A stretch of DNA of 43,220 bases. It comes from Deltaproteobacteria bacterium (GTDB lineage: Bacteria; Desulfobacterota; Syntrophia; Syntrophales; JAIPED01). Position 1 is the stretch's first letter; every line of letters starts with the position of its first letter. Made by a program: the position numbers and the translations under genes. The notes beneath the pieces were generated by a model. It saw only the letters and a list, made by a program, of their open reading frames with translations, was not told the DNA's origin and did not search any database. Positions 8,300 to 16,988 of this stretch are shown here, piece after piece. The stretch spans positions 1 to 43,220 of the forward strand of contig JAIPED010000008.1 of assembly GCA_021737325.1 (NCBI GenBank). Reading direction: 5' to 3'.

Positions 8300-10999
8300 A
8301 TGGCAAACGAACTGAAGGTTACCATTGATGGAATGGAGTTTTCTGCTCAACCAGGGCAGACCATCTTGGAAGTGGCGAGGGCGAACGGAGTTTTTATCCC
8401 AACGCTGTGCCATCTACAAGGTACGACCAATGTTGGTGCTTGTCGCGTATGCGTTGTGGAAGTGGAAAACGCTCGCTCGTTAGTCGCTTCTTGCGCGATG
8501 CCCGTCAGTGATGGGATGGTGGTGAAGACCGATACGCCCAAGGTCAAATCCGCGCAAAGAATGGTTGTAGAGTTGCTTTGGGCTTCAGGGGATCATAATT
8601 GTCTCACCTGCGAAAAAAACGGCGATTGCACCCTTCAAGATCTGGTTTACCACTTTGAGATTGAAAAGCCGCGATTCCCGATGACATCGCCAGGCGTGTT
8701 ACAGGATGATACCAACGAGATGATTTTTCGTGATTTGAATAAATGTATCCTCTGCGGTCGTTGTGTGCGTGCCTGCAACGAGGTTCAGGTTAATGAGATT
8801 CTTGATTTTGCTCAGCGAGGTAGCAAGGCTAAAGTTGGTCCTGCATTTGGGATGAATTATATTGACTCCGATTGTTATTTTTGCGGCGAGTGTGCCGATG
8901 TTTGTCCAACGGGGGCAATCACCTTCAAGGCTGCCCGCTTTGCGGGGCGTCCGTGGGAAACGCGCAAGGTTGCTACCACCTGCACCTACTGCGGTGTTGG
9001 TTGCCAGATCTCGTTGCACACCCACAAAGGCAAGGTCGTCAAGGTTTCCGGCAAGGAGTTACACCGCCAGCCGAACTTTGGTTCGCTCTGCGTCAAGGGT
9101 AGGTTTGGTTTTGAGTTTATCCACGACCCCTCCCGCTTGACCAAACCTTTAATCAGAAGGGAAAAGGGCGGCGCATTGGAGGAGGCATCATGGGATGAAG
9201 CCTACTCTTTCAGCGGTAAAAAATATCAAGAAGTCATTAAATCGGGTAGCTCAGCGGTAGCGGGGTTAGCCTCGGCAAGATGCACCAACGAAGAAAATTA
9301 TCTTTTTCAAAAGTTTATCCGTGCAGGGGCAGGCACTAACAATGTCGATCACTGCGCCCGTCTCTGACACTCCGTTACGGTGGCAGGTCTTGCCGCCGCA
9401 TTTGGCAGTGGAGCAATGACTAATTCCATTGAAGAGTTTGAAGTGGCAGATGTGATTCTGGCTACGGGAACGAACACCACCGAGAATCATCCGGTGATAG
9501 CTTCAAGGATAAAACGCGCTGTGAAGAGTGGTAAAACCAAGTTGATCGTGGTTGATCCTCGCAAAATTGATCTGGTTAAATACGCAGCCATTTGGCTTCG
9601 CCAAAGACCAGGCACCGATGTTGCCGTTTTTAACGGGATGATGCGCTATATTATCAAAGAGAATCTTCATGCCAAGGAGTATGTGGAAACACGCACCGAA
9701 AACTTTGAGGCGTTGCAGGCTTGTCTGGAAAAGTACACCCCCGAATATGTGGAAAAGATCAGCGGAGTGCCTGCCTCTGATTTGATCAAAGCGGCGCGAA
9801 TGTATGCCGAGGCTCCTAAGGGATCAATCGCTTATTGTATGGGGATAACCCAGCATACAACAGGTGCGGATAATGTTAAAACCATCGCCAATTTAGCAAT
9901 GCTCTGTGGCAATGTTGGGATTGAAGGTGGTGGGGTTAATCCACTACGGGGGCAGAATAATGTTCAAGGTGCTTGCGATATGGGGTGTCTGCCCAATGTC
10001 TATACGGGATACCAGCAGGTCGCAAATGCTGACGCCCGGGCGAAGTTTGCAAAAGCATGGGGTAGGGAGCTTTCTGATAAACCCGGACTTACCATCATGG
10101 AGATGATGGAGGGTGCGCACAAGGGTGAGATAAAGGCGATGTTCATCATGGGGGAAAACCCGATGGTTTCTGACCCTGACCTTGACCATGTTGGAGCTTC
10201 GCTCAAAAAGTTGGATTTGTTGGTTGTGCAGGATATCTTTTTAACCGAGACGGCACAGCTTGCGGATGTGGTATTGCCCGCAGCATCATTTGCGGAAAAG
10301 GATGGTACCTTCTCCAATACAGAGCGGCGGGTGCAAATGGTTCGCAAGGCGGTTAATCCTCCTGGTTTGGCTAAGCCGGATTGGCAAATTCTGGCGGAGA
10401 TGTCCACGGCTTGTGGCTATCCGCAGAGCTACAATAGTGCTGAAGAAATTTTTACCGAAATTGCAACGCTTACGCCTAGCTATGCGGGGATTACATACCA
10501 GAGGATTAAAAATGTGGGGATCCAGTGGCCATGCCCCAACGCAGAGCATCAGGGCACCAAATTTCTTCATAAAGATAGCTTCTCTCGTGGCAAGGGGTTA
10601 TTCCACGCCATTGGTTTCATTGAGCCAGCGGAGCTTCCCGACGAGGAGTATCCTTTCTGTTTAACAACCGGCAGGGTGCTTTACCACTATCACACGGGCA
10701 CGATGTCGCGGCGCTCCAAAGGCCTGGTGCAAAGATATCCCGAGTCGCTGGTGGAGATTAACGAGGTTGATGCCAATAAGCTAAATGTTCTGGATGGCGA
10801 TATGCTTATGTTGAACTCCCGCCGTGGGACTGTATCGGCGAAGGCATGGATAACCGACAGGGTAGCTCCGGGTGTGGTGTTTATGAATTTTCATTTTGAC
10901 GAAGCGCTCGTGAACAAAATTACGAATCCCGCGCTCGATCCAGTGGGGAAGATTCCTGAATACAAAGTCTGCGCGGTGAGTGTTCAGCGCGCTGGTTAA
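8300..10999 (+). CDS. fdhA: Formate dehydrogenase catalytic subunit, selenocysteine-containing (UGA at 9365)
   Basis: The ORF track splits this gene into 8294-9367 and 9380-10999, but both lie in one frame separated by a single TGA. Around it the protein reads NVDHCARL-U-HSVTVAGLA, the formate dehydrogenase active-site context where Sec or Cys binds Mo/W. Read through, it has 899 residues with Sec356, normal for FdhA. Domain order is NuoG-like 2Fe-2S (1-80), His-Cys 4Fe-4S (DHNCLTCEKNGDC), two 4Fe-4S clusters (CILCGRCVRAC, CYFCGECADVCP), the Fe4S4 site TCTYCGVGC, then bis-MGD domains. It oxidises formate or reduces CO2 and exchanges electrons with the upstream diaphorase. ATG 8300, preceded by AGGGAGG, is preferred to the track's TTG 8294. 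Expression requires selA, selB and selC elsewhere. Confidence 0.95.
9379..9397 (+). promoter_or_regulatory. Bacterial SECIS hairpin for fdhA
   Basis: GGTGGCA-GGTCT-TGCCGCC folds into a 7-bp stem with one G.U pair and a GGUCU apical loop. The loop is the one recognised by SelB in E. coli fdhF. It begins 11 nt after the UGA, the same spacing as I recall for E. coli. The bulged uridine of the E. coli element is not obvious here. The hairpin is translated as part of VAGLAA. Confidence 0.85.
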
Positions 11000-11022
11000 A
11001 TCTAACAATTTTTGAGTTAAGC

Positions 11023-11057
11023 AACAGAACGGCTCGCGTTAGGCGAGTCGTTCTGTT
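11023..11057 (+). terminator. Hairpin terminator-like structure after fdhA
   Basis: AACAGAACGGCTCGC and GCGAGTCGTTCTGTT form a 15-bp stem with one G.U pair and a 5-nt loop, 24 nt after the fdhA stop. No strong T-run follows, so it may be an RNA-stabilising or rho-associated hairpin instead of a classical intrinsic terminator. It separates the formate dehydrogenase genes from the next gene. Confidence 0.6.
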
Positions 11058-11086
11058 AGTAAGCCAAATCTTTGAGGAGGGGATAG

Positions 11087-12103
11087 ATGAACAGGAAGAA
11101 ATTGCTGAAGGATAAGGTAGAGCACCTCGATTTTACCTCATTCGATGCCACCCCGATAATTGATTCCATGAGGAAGATGTCTTTTTCTGCCCGAGATTTG
11201 GCAAGAGCCGCCGATATTTTTGAACGAATGCTGTCGGACAAAAAATGCTCCATAGTTCTTAGTATTGCTGGCAGTACGGGGGCTGCAGGATGTCTTAAGC
11301 TTTACGCCGATATGATAAAATACAATATGGTGGACGCGGTTGTCGCTACTGGTGCGGCAATTGTGGATATGGATTTTTTCGAGGCTCTGGGTTTTAAGCA
11401 CTACCAAGGTTCTCCGCATGTTGACGATAATGCCCTCCGTGCTCTTTACATTGACCGTATCTATGACACCTACATTGACGAGAACGATTTGCAAAGGTGC
11501 GATAAGACGATAACAAAAATAGCTGATCAACTTCCTCCAGGAAACTATTCTTCACGAGGGTTCATCCATGAGATGGGAAGGTTTCTTACAACGAAGGCGA
11601 AGAAAAAGGATTCTCTGGTGCAATTGGCATTTGAAAATGATGTGCCCATTTTCTGCCCCGCCTTTTCCGATTCCAGCGCCGGTTTTGGCTTAGTACTCCA
11701 CCAGCATAACCATCCCCACAAGTGTGTTTCCATTGATTCCGTAAAGGATTTTAGAGAGCTTACCGATATTAAAATAGCCGCGAAGACTACGGGGCTATTG
11801 ATCATTGGCGGTGGGGTGCCGAAGAATTTTGTCCAAGATACCGTCATTTGTGCGGAGATTCTGGGTGTTGATGTCCCTATGCACAAATATGCGGTACAGA
11901 TAACAGTTGCCGATGTCCGCGATGGCGCATGTTCAAGCTCTACCCTCAAAGAAGCATCGTCATGGGGAAAAGTGGAAACATCTTTCGAACAAATGGTTTA
12001 TGCCGAGGCGACAACAGTCTTGCCGCTAATGGCGAGCTATGTTTACCACAAAGGTTCTTGGAAGAACCGCGAGCGGCGCTATTTTTCGCGTCTCTTTGCA
12101 TAG
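11087..12103 (+). CDS. Deoxyhypusine synthase family protein (probable polyamine enzyme)
   Basis: A 338-residue homologue of eukaryotic and archaeal deoxyhypusine synthase. The NAD-dependent core is visible (AGSTGAAGCLKLYADMI, DAVVATGAAIVDMDF, GGGVPKNFVQDT), and the lysine corresponding to the catalytic one is retained in EASSWGKV (about Lys295). The orthodox enzyme transfers aminobutyl from spermidine to eIF5A, which bacteria lack. Bacterial homologues are therefore more likely to make homospermidine or a related polyamine, as the plant homospermidine synthase derived from this family does. AGGAGG sits in front of ATG 11087. It follows a hairpin and appears to have its own upstream region. 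Confidence 0.88.
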   Translation: MNRKKLLKDKVEHLDFTSFDATPIIDSMRKMSFSARDLARAADIFERMLSDKKCSIVLSIAGSTGAAGCLKLYADMIKYNMVDAVVATGAAIVDMDFFEALGFKHYQGSPHVDDNALRALYIDRIYDTYIDENDLQRCDKTITKIADQLPPGNYSSRGFIHEMGRFLTTKAKKKDSLVQLAFENDVPIFCPAFSDSSAGFGLVLHQHNHPHKCVSIDSVKDFRELTDIKIAAKTTGLLIIGGGVPKNFVQDTVICAEILGVDVPMHKYAVQITVADVRDGACSSSTLKEASSWGKVETSFEQMVYAEATTVLPLMASYVYHKGSWKNRERRYFSRLFA

Positions 12104-12265
12104 TCATACCTCGTATTGCTTTAGCGCAAGCGGCAAAATGCCATGGACACCTTCGCAATGTGGCTATGGCTGTTATTCTGCTGAAATTACTTTCGCCTTT
12201 TGAAGCCTATCCACGGGGTAAAATCGCCTTTACTATGCCAACTATTTCTTTTAGTAGCCAGTGCC

Positions 12266-13159
12266 ATGGAAAAGTTGCTGGAAGGTTTCTTAAATTATTT
12301 AATCGTTGAACGCGGCGTCTCACCGAACACTATAGAGGCTTATGACCGTGATCTCCGCCGCCATCTCTTTTTTTTAGCAGAGCGGAAGAATGTGGTCGTT
12401 GTTCCTGAAGACATTAGCCCTGCAGATATCGTTGCGTTTCTTTCTTTTTTGAGGGATTTGGGGTTACAACCAAAATCAATAAACAGAGCCTTGGCGGCGA
12501 TGCGGAGTTTTTACAATTTTTTGGTGCGTGAAGAGAAAATATTGATAAATCCGCTGACCAATATCGATACCGCGAAGCTTTGGTTGCGTATTCCCGATGC
12601 CCTTTCTCCGGGGGAGATAAAAGCAATCCTCAGGGTTGTTGATGGCGTTACAGCACAAGGCATTAGGGATTCAGCTATGTTGGAGGTTCTTTATGCTTCC
12701 GGACTTCGTGTTTCTGAACTAGTGGCGCTGACAATGAACAACATCAACTGGCAGGCGGGCTATTTAATAACCATGGGTAAGGGTAGTAAAGAACGAATTG
12801 TTCCACTTGGAGAAATGGCATTGGACTCCCTTCAAGAATATCTGCAAAAGGCAAGGCCGTCGTTGATGTGCAACAAGGCGAATGAAGGTTTGTTTTTAAC
12901 CAAGCGTGGTTCGACGATGACACGACAGATGTTCTGGAAAATAGTTAAGAAGTATTCATTACGAGCGGGTATCGTTAAAAAAGTTTATCCACACACTTTT
13001 AGGCATTCCTTCGCTTCCCACCTATTGGCGGGAGGGGCGGATTTACGGTCTTTGCAAACGATGTTGGGGCATTCAAGCATTGCTACCACCCAGATATACA
13101 CCCATATCGATAAAGAGCAACTGCGCGAAGTCCACAAAAAATATCACCCAAGAGGTTAG
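12266..13159 (+). CDS. xerD: Tyrosine recombinase XerD/XerC
   Basis: 297 residues, the usual XerD length, if translation starts at ATG 12266; the track's 12200 adds 22 residues without family similarity. An N-terminal SAM-like core-binding domain precedes the catalytic domain, with Arg148 (SGLRVSE), Lys172 (KGSKER), His243 and Arg246 (HTFRHSF), His269 (MLGHSS) and Tyr278 (TQIYTH). It resolves chromosome dimers at dif with a partner and FtsK. The length and context fit a housekeeping Xer enzyme instead of a phage integrase. XerC versus XerD cannot be decided safely. The ribosome-binding site is weak. It runs directly into the TPR gene. Confidence 0.88.
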   Translation: MEKLLEGFLNYLIVERGVSPNTIEAYDRDLRRHLFFLAERKNVVVVPEDISPADIVAFLSFLRDLGLQPKSINRALAAMRSFYNFLVREEKILINPLTNIDTAKLWLRIPDALSPGEIKAILRVVDGVTAQGIRDSAMLEVLYASGLRVSELVALTMNNINWQAGYLITMGKGSKERIVPLGEMALDSLQEYLQKARPSLMCNKANEGLFLTKRGSTMTRQMFWKIVKKYSLRAGIVKKVYPHTFRHSFASHLLAGGADLRSLQTMLGHSSIATTQIYTHIDKEQLREVHKKYHPRG

Positions 13160-13161
13160 GC

Positions 13162-13812
13162 ATGTTTTTGTACCGTCGCGATAATAACCTTTATTTTTCC
13201 AAGGTAACGCTCGTTATTGTTGCCTTGGCGGCGTTTGCGGCGGGGTTGCTTTTTGCTCCGTATCTGCAACGGGCGGTGGGGACAAAATCGTTAGAGAGCA
13301 AGCCTGCGGGGATGAATAATGAAGCGGTTAAACACGCATCTCCTACAGATGTTACGGTAAAAAAAGAAACTCCTTCCAAAAGGGCGATGGCTCTTCAGGA
13401 AGAAACCGTTGCCCGCAAAGGTGCGGGCAGGAAGTCGAAGGATGTAATAAACAGAGAAGCAGAGGAAGCCATTCGGAAAAGGGAATACGCCACTGCCGTT
13501 GGATTATATAAGGCTTTACTGGAAAAAGATCCGCACAATGCCTACCTCTATCGCTATCATCTCGGCAAAACCTATCGTTTGATGGAAGAGTATGGCAAAG
13601 AAATGATTTCTTATCGCCTCTCATTAAGGCTAAATCCCGATAACGATGATGCATATGTGGCGCAGGGCGAAGGATTTGAGCGCGATAGGATATATAAAGA
13701 GGCGATATCCTCGTACAAAAAAGCTTTGGAAGTGAATCCCCATTCCGAAATAGCAAAAGCAAGGTTGGAAGATTTGGCAGCGAAGGTTGCCAATGTAGCG
13801 GAGGCTCAATGA
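13162..13812 (+). CDS. Membrane-anchored TPR protein
   Basis: 216 residues: one N-terminal membrane segment (about 14-34, VTLVIVALAAFAAGLLFAPY), a low-complexity polar linker, and two to three tetratricopeptide repeats from about residue 96 (AEEAIRKREYATAVGLYKAL, then EMISYRLSLRLNPDNDDAY, EAISSYKKALEVNPHSEIA). The TPR domain probably faces the periplasm. It overlaps kdsA by ATGA, so it is co-translated with the LPS genes and may support envelope assembly, but no partner is evident. Confidence 0.8.
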   Translation: MFLYRRDNNLYFSKVTLVIVALAAFAAGLLFAPYLQRAVGTKSLESKPAGMNNEAVKHASPTDVTVKKETPSKRAMALQEETVARKGAGRKSKDVINREAEEAIRKREYATAVGLYKALLEKDPHNAYLYRYHLGKTYRLMEEYGKEMISYRLSLRLNPDNDDAYVAQGEGFERDRIYKEAISSYKKALEVNPHSEIAKARLEDLAAKVANVAEAQ

Positions 13813-14639
13813 GAGAGATAAAAATTGGCAATGTATCAATTGGTGGTGGTGGTTTGACGCTTTTTGCGGGCCCCTGCGTTATTGAGGATGCCCATCTAAC
13901 CATGGATATTGCGGTAATTCTCAAAGAAATAACAACAAAAGCAGGAGTACCTTTTGTCTTCAAGGCATCATACGACAAGGCGAACAGAACTTCTCTCTGC
14001 TCGTTCCGTGGACCTGGGATAAAGGAAGGGCTAAAGATACTCGCTGCCATCCGCGCCAAAATTGATGTTCCCATCTTAACCGATGTGCATCGCTTTGAGG
14101 ACATTCCCGCTGTTAGCGAGGTGTGCGATATTGTACAAATTCCCGCTTTTTTATGTCGGCAGACCGATTTTGTACTGGATGTTGCCCGATATGCCAAAGT
14201 TATTAACATCAAAAAAGGACAATTTCTTGCCCCTGCCGATGTGGAAAAGATAATTGAAAAGGTGGAATCAACGGGGAATAAAAACATTGTCATTACCGAA
14301 CGCGGTGCTTCGTTTGGCTACAACAACCTGGTAACGGATATCCGCGCCTTACCCTTAATGCGCGCTTTTGGTTACCCCGTTGTTTTTGATGGTACGCATT
14401 CGGTGCAACTACCGGCGGCTTGCGGAAATGTTTCGGGTGGAGATAGAACAATGGTGCCGTATCTTTGCCGTGCCGCGGTTGCGGCAGGTGTTGATGGTGT
14501 TTTTTTAGAAACGCATCCCGAGCCCTCCAAGGCGCTTTGCGATGGAGCGAACTCCATTCAATTAGATAACATTTATCGCCTGCTGACATCGCTAAAGATG
14601 ATTGATAAAATTGCCAAAGAGGTTATTGCTAATGGATGA
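13809..14639 (+). CDS. kdsA: 3-deoxy-8-phosphooctulonate (KDO-8-P) synthase, metal-dependent type
   Basis: 276 residues, standard length. It condenses phosphoenolpyruvate with arabinose 5-phosphate to KDO-8-P for the LPS inner core. Recognisable blocks are FAGPCVIED, FKASYDKANRTS, SFRGPGIKEGL, PILTDVHR, DVVQIPAFLCRQTD-like and DGTHSVQLP. Cys23 in AGPC, with the later His, Glu (LETHPEPS) and Asp (LCDGANS), matches the metal-binding set of the Aquifex-type class. The E. coli class has Asn at that cysteine. The gene is coupled to both the TPR gene and kdsC. No kdsD (arabinose-5-P isomerase) lies in the operon. Confidence 0.95.
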   Translation: MREIKIGNVSIGGGGLTLFAGPCVIEDAHLTMDIAVILKEITTKAGVPFVFKASYDKANRTSLCSFRGPGIKEGLKILAAIRAKIDVPILTDVHRFEDIPAVSEVCDIVQIPAFLCRQTDFVLDVARYAKVINIKKGQFLAPADVEKIIEKVESTGNKNIVITERGASFGYNNLVTDIRALPLMRAFGYPVVFDGTHSVQLPAACGNVSGGDRTMVPYLCRAAVAAGVDGVFLETHPEPSKALCDGANSIQLDNIYRLLTSLKMIDKIAKEVIANG

Positions 14640-15165
14640 AAGCATTAGGAGCAAAATAGCAAAAATTACCACCTTGGTTCTGGATGTTGACGGCGTTTTA
14701 ACCGATGGGAAGATAATCGTTGCCGACAACGGGATGGAAACCAAAAATTTTTGCGTCCGAGACGGTCATGGTTTGCGTCTGCTTGGCCGAAGCGGGGTGG
14801 AAATAATGTTGCTTACCGGTCGTTATTCCGAGCTTGTAAGCTTTCGGGCGCGAGATCTAGAAATAAAAGAGGTGCACCAAAAAATTTTTAACAAGCTGGA
14901 GACCTTTATTGAGATAGCGGCGCGTAAAAACATTTCGCTAACGGAGGTCGCTTTTATTGGCGACGATGTCATTGATGTTCCTTTGCTTCGTCGGGTGGGG
15001 TTTTCCGCCGCGCCTAACGACGCGATAGACGAGGTTAAGGCGGTTGTTGATTATGTCGCCTCTAAAAATGGTGGCAATGGTGCCGTGCGAGAAATCTGTG
15101 AGATGATTCTTAAAGGGAAAAACCTCTGGGGAGAAGTTATTGCTCGCTACGATCTTAAGGAGTAG
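14632..15165 (+). CDS. kdsC: KDO-8-phosphate phosphatase, HAD family
   Basis: 177 residues from ATG 14632, which overlaps the kdsA stop. The track start (14602) is inside kdsA. HAD motifs are LVLDVDGVLTDG (Asp18/Asp20), LLTGRYSELV, and IGDDVIDVPLL with a lysine after it. No cap domain is present, as expected for the tetrameric KdsC type. It removes phosphate from KDO-8-P to give KDO. The order kdsA-kdsC-lptC-lptA-lptB is a classical LPS biogenesis operon. Confidence 0.93.
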   Translation: MDESIRSKIAKITTLVLDVDGVLTDGKIIVADNGMETKNFCVRDGHGLRLLGRSGVEIMLLTGRYSELVSFRARDLEIKEVHQKIFNKLETFIEIAARKNISLTEVAFIGDDVIDVPLLRRVGFSAAPNDAIDEVKAVVDYVASKNGGNGAVREICEMILKGKNLWGEVIARYDLKE

Positions 15166-15190
15166 GGTTTTTCGTGGATGATGAGGGACA

Positions 15191-15733
15191 ATGAAAAAGC
15201 TCACAGCGATTATGACCGTCGCGCTTCTTCTCTTGTTATCAATCGCCGTGTACATTTATAAAAGAGATACTACGGAATTGGTATTGGGCGATGCCATTTC
15301 CCAGTTGAGTGAGGATACTGATTTAGCCCTGCAATCCGCCAATATCCGCGAGATTGACAATCAGGGTAATCGTTGGCGATTGACAGCAAAAAGCATTCTT
15401 TATGACCTGGGAAAGGAAACCGCCGTGCTTAGCGATCTCCACTTGGAGCTTTCTCCCGTTAAAGGCGAACCATTAAAAATTGAAAGCAACAAGGGACTCC
15501 TGGATTCGCGAGCAAAGACGATGCTCTTTTGGCAGGAGGTGCAAGCAACATCGGTAACGGGAGCGCGACTGAAAACCCCACAGTTGCTCTATGACGGAGC
15601 AAAGCTAACCAGTAATTCTGCCGTTAGCGTAATGTCTCAGGGAGTGAAGCTTTCCGGCAAAGGCTTGGAGTTTTTTCTCGGAGAACGCGATTTCAAAATT
15701 ATTTCTGATGTCAGGGCGGAGTTAGGGGAATGA
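15191..15733 (+). CDS. lptC: LPS export protein LptC
   Basis: 180 residues with one N-terminal membrane anchor (LTAIMTVALLLLLSIAVYIY) and a periplasmic beta-jellyroll (YDLGKETAVLSDLHLEL, IESNKGLLDSRAKTMLFW, LLYDGAKLTSNSAVSV). LptC passes LPS from the inner-membrane LptB2FG transporter to LptA. Sequence conservation in this family is low, so gene order carries much of the assignment: it lies between kdsC and lptA and overlaps lptA by ATGA. lptF and lptG are not in the window. Confidence 0.87.
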   Translation: MKKLTAIMTVALLLLLSIAVYIYKRDTTELVLGDAISQLSEDTDLALQSANIREIDNQGNRWRLTAKSILYDLGKETAVLSDLHLELSPVKGEPLKIESNKGLLDSRAKTMLFWQEVQATSVTGARLKTPQLLYDGAKLTSNSAVSVMSQGVKLSGKGLEFFLGERDFKIISDVRAELGE

Positions 15734-16242
15734 AAAATAAAAACAGCTTGATCCTTTTTGTCCTTCTATTTTTACTTCTGGATGTAGGGTGTGCCTATGC
15801 CCAAGAAGGGATGATCCCTGCCAAAATTCATATCCTGGCCGATAAGCTGATTGGCAACTACAACGACCAAGAGGTTGAATTCATTGATAATGTTGTTTGT
15901 AAACAGGGAGAGCGTGTTTTTGTCGGAGATTCGTTAAAGGTTTTTTATCGCAATTCTACACTAAACAGTTCTAAAGAGTTGGATAGGATCGAAGCCTATC
16001 ATAATGCTCGAGTGTTCCATGGAACGAAGGTGTTATCCGGAGATAAGCTGGTATTTTATGCTGAAGAGCAAAGGGTTGTTGCCACTGGTGAGCCTACCAT
16101 TTGGGATGGGAAAAACTATGTTCGCGGTAGCCGTATTATTTTTTATCTAGAAACTGGTGAAGGGATTGTTGAGGGCAACAGCACGAAAAGAGTTTCCGCG
16201 GAAATATATCCGTCGGGTAATTCTAGCGGAGTTGGACGATGA
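15730..16242 (+). CDS. lptA: LPS periplasmic bridge protein LptA
   Basis: 170 residues with a cleavable-looking signal peptide (NSLILFVLLFLLLDVGCAYA, cleavage probably after AYA; a Cys is present but not in a clear lipobox). An OstA-type jellyroll follows (KIHILADKLIGNYNDQEVEF, VFVGDSLKVFYRN, LSGDKLVFYAEEQRVVATGE). LptA polymerises across the periplasm and carries LPS to LptD. The length is typical. It overlaps both lptC and lptB by ATGA, so the three are translationally coupled. Confidence 0.88.
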   Translation: MKNKNSLILFVLLFLLLDVGCAYAQEGMIPAKIHILADKLIGNYNDQEVEFIDNVVCKQGERVFVGDSLKVFYRNSTLNSSKELDRIEAYHNARVFHGTKVLSGDKLVFYAEEQRVVATGEPTIWDGKNYVRGSRIIFYLETGEGIVEGNSTKRVSAEIYPSGNSSGVGR

Positions 16243-16985
16243 GTTTATTGGTGGATAACATATTTAAATCGTACTTTAGCCGCAGAGTGGTCAATGGGGT
16301 GTCTCTGCATGTTTCCCCTGGTGAAGTTATTGGCTTGCTTGGGCCTAACGGTGCGGGAAAAACGACGACATTCTACATCATCGTTGGCTTAGTGCGGCAT
16401 GAAGGTGGGCGCATTTTTGTTGATTCCCAAGATGTTTCCACAGAACCGATGTACAAACGCGCCCGCCTAGGGATAAGCTATTTGCCGCAAGAAGCATCTA
16501 TTTTCCGAAAACTAACCGTGGAAGAAAACATCATGGCGATATTGGAAACGCTGGAGATTAGCGCTGACGAGCGCCGGGAGAGGTTAGAAGCGTTGCTACG
16601 AGACTTGGATACCGTTCATATTCGCAAGAGCAAGGGCTTTTCGCTTTCTGGCGGTGAACGGCGGCGAGTAGAAATTACCCGTGCATTGGTAACTTCGCCC
16701 CGATATTTTCTGCTTGACGAGCCGTTTGCCGGTATAGACCCGTTGGCAATTGAAGATATCAAGGTGATCATTGGCAAATTAAAGAAAAAAAACATTGGGG
16801 TCATCATTTCCGACCACAATGTACGCGACACGCTTGCCGTTTGCGATAGGGCATACATCATCAACGAAGGAACGGTTCTTGCGGAGGGTACCCCCGAGAT
16901 CATAACCAACAACCGTCTGGCGCGGGAGATTTATTTTGGCGATTGCTTGGCCCAGGAAGTCGCTCCGCTACTTAAGAAGGGTTAG
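16239..16985 (+). CDS. lptB: LPS export ABC transporter ATPase LptB
   Basis: 248 residues, cytoplasmic ATPase of the LptB2FGC complex. Walker A is GPNGAGKTT (35-43), the Q-loop is in YLPQEASIFRKLT, the signature is LSGGERRRVEI, Walker B is YFLLDEPFAGIDP and the switch histidine is in ISDHNVRDTL. The PQEASIF-type Q-loop region and length are characteristic of LptB as opposed to generic branched-chain transporters. Only 3 nt separate it from rpoN, the same arrangement as in many proteobacteria. Confidence 0.94.
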   Translation: MSLLVDNIFKSYFSRRVVNGVSLHVSPGEVIGLLGPNGAGKTTTFYIIVGLVRHEGGRIFVDSQDVSTEPMYKRARLGISYLPQEASIFRKLTVEENIMAILETLEISADERRERLEALLRDLDTVHIRKSKGFSLSGGERRRVEITRALVTSPRYFLLDEPFAGIDPLAIEDIKVIIGKLKKKNIGVIISDHNVRDTLAVCDRAYIINEGTVLAEGTPEIITNNRLAREIYFGDCLAQEVAPLLKKG

Positions 16986-16988
16986 TAT

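Noticed and set aside
9380-10999. Separate molybdopterin oxidoreductase gene starting at GTG 9380
   Set aside because: It is the continuation of fdhA past the selenocysteine UGA in the same frame, with no ribosome-binding site at 9380.
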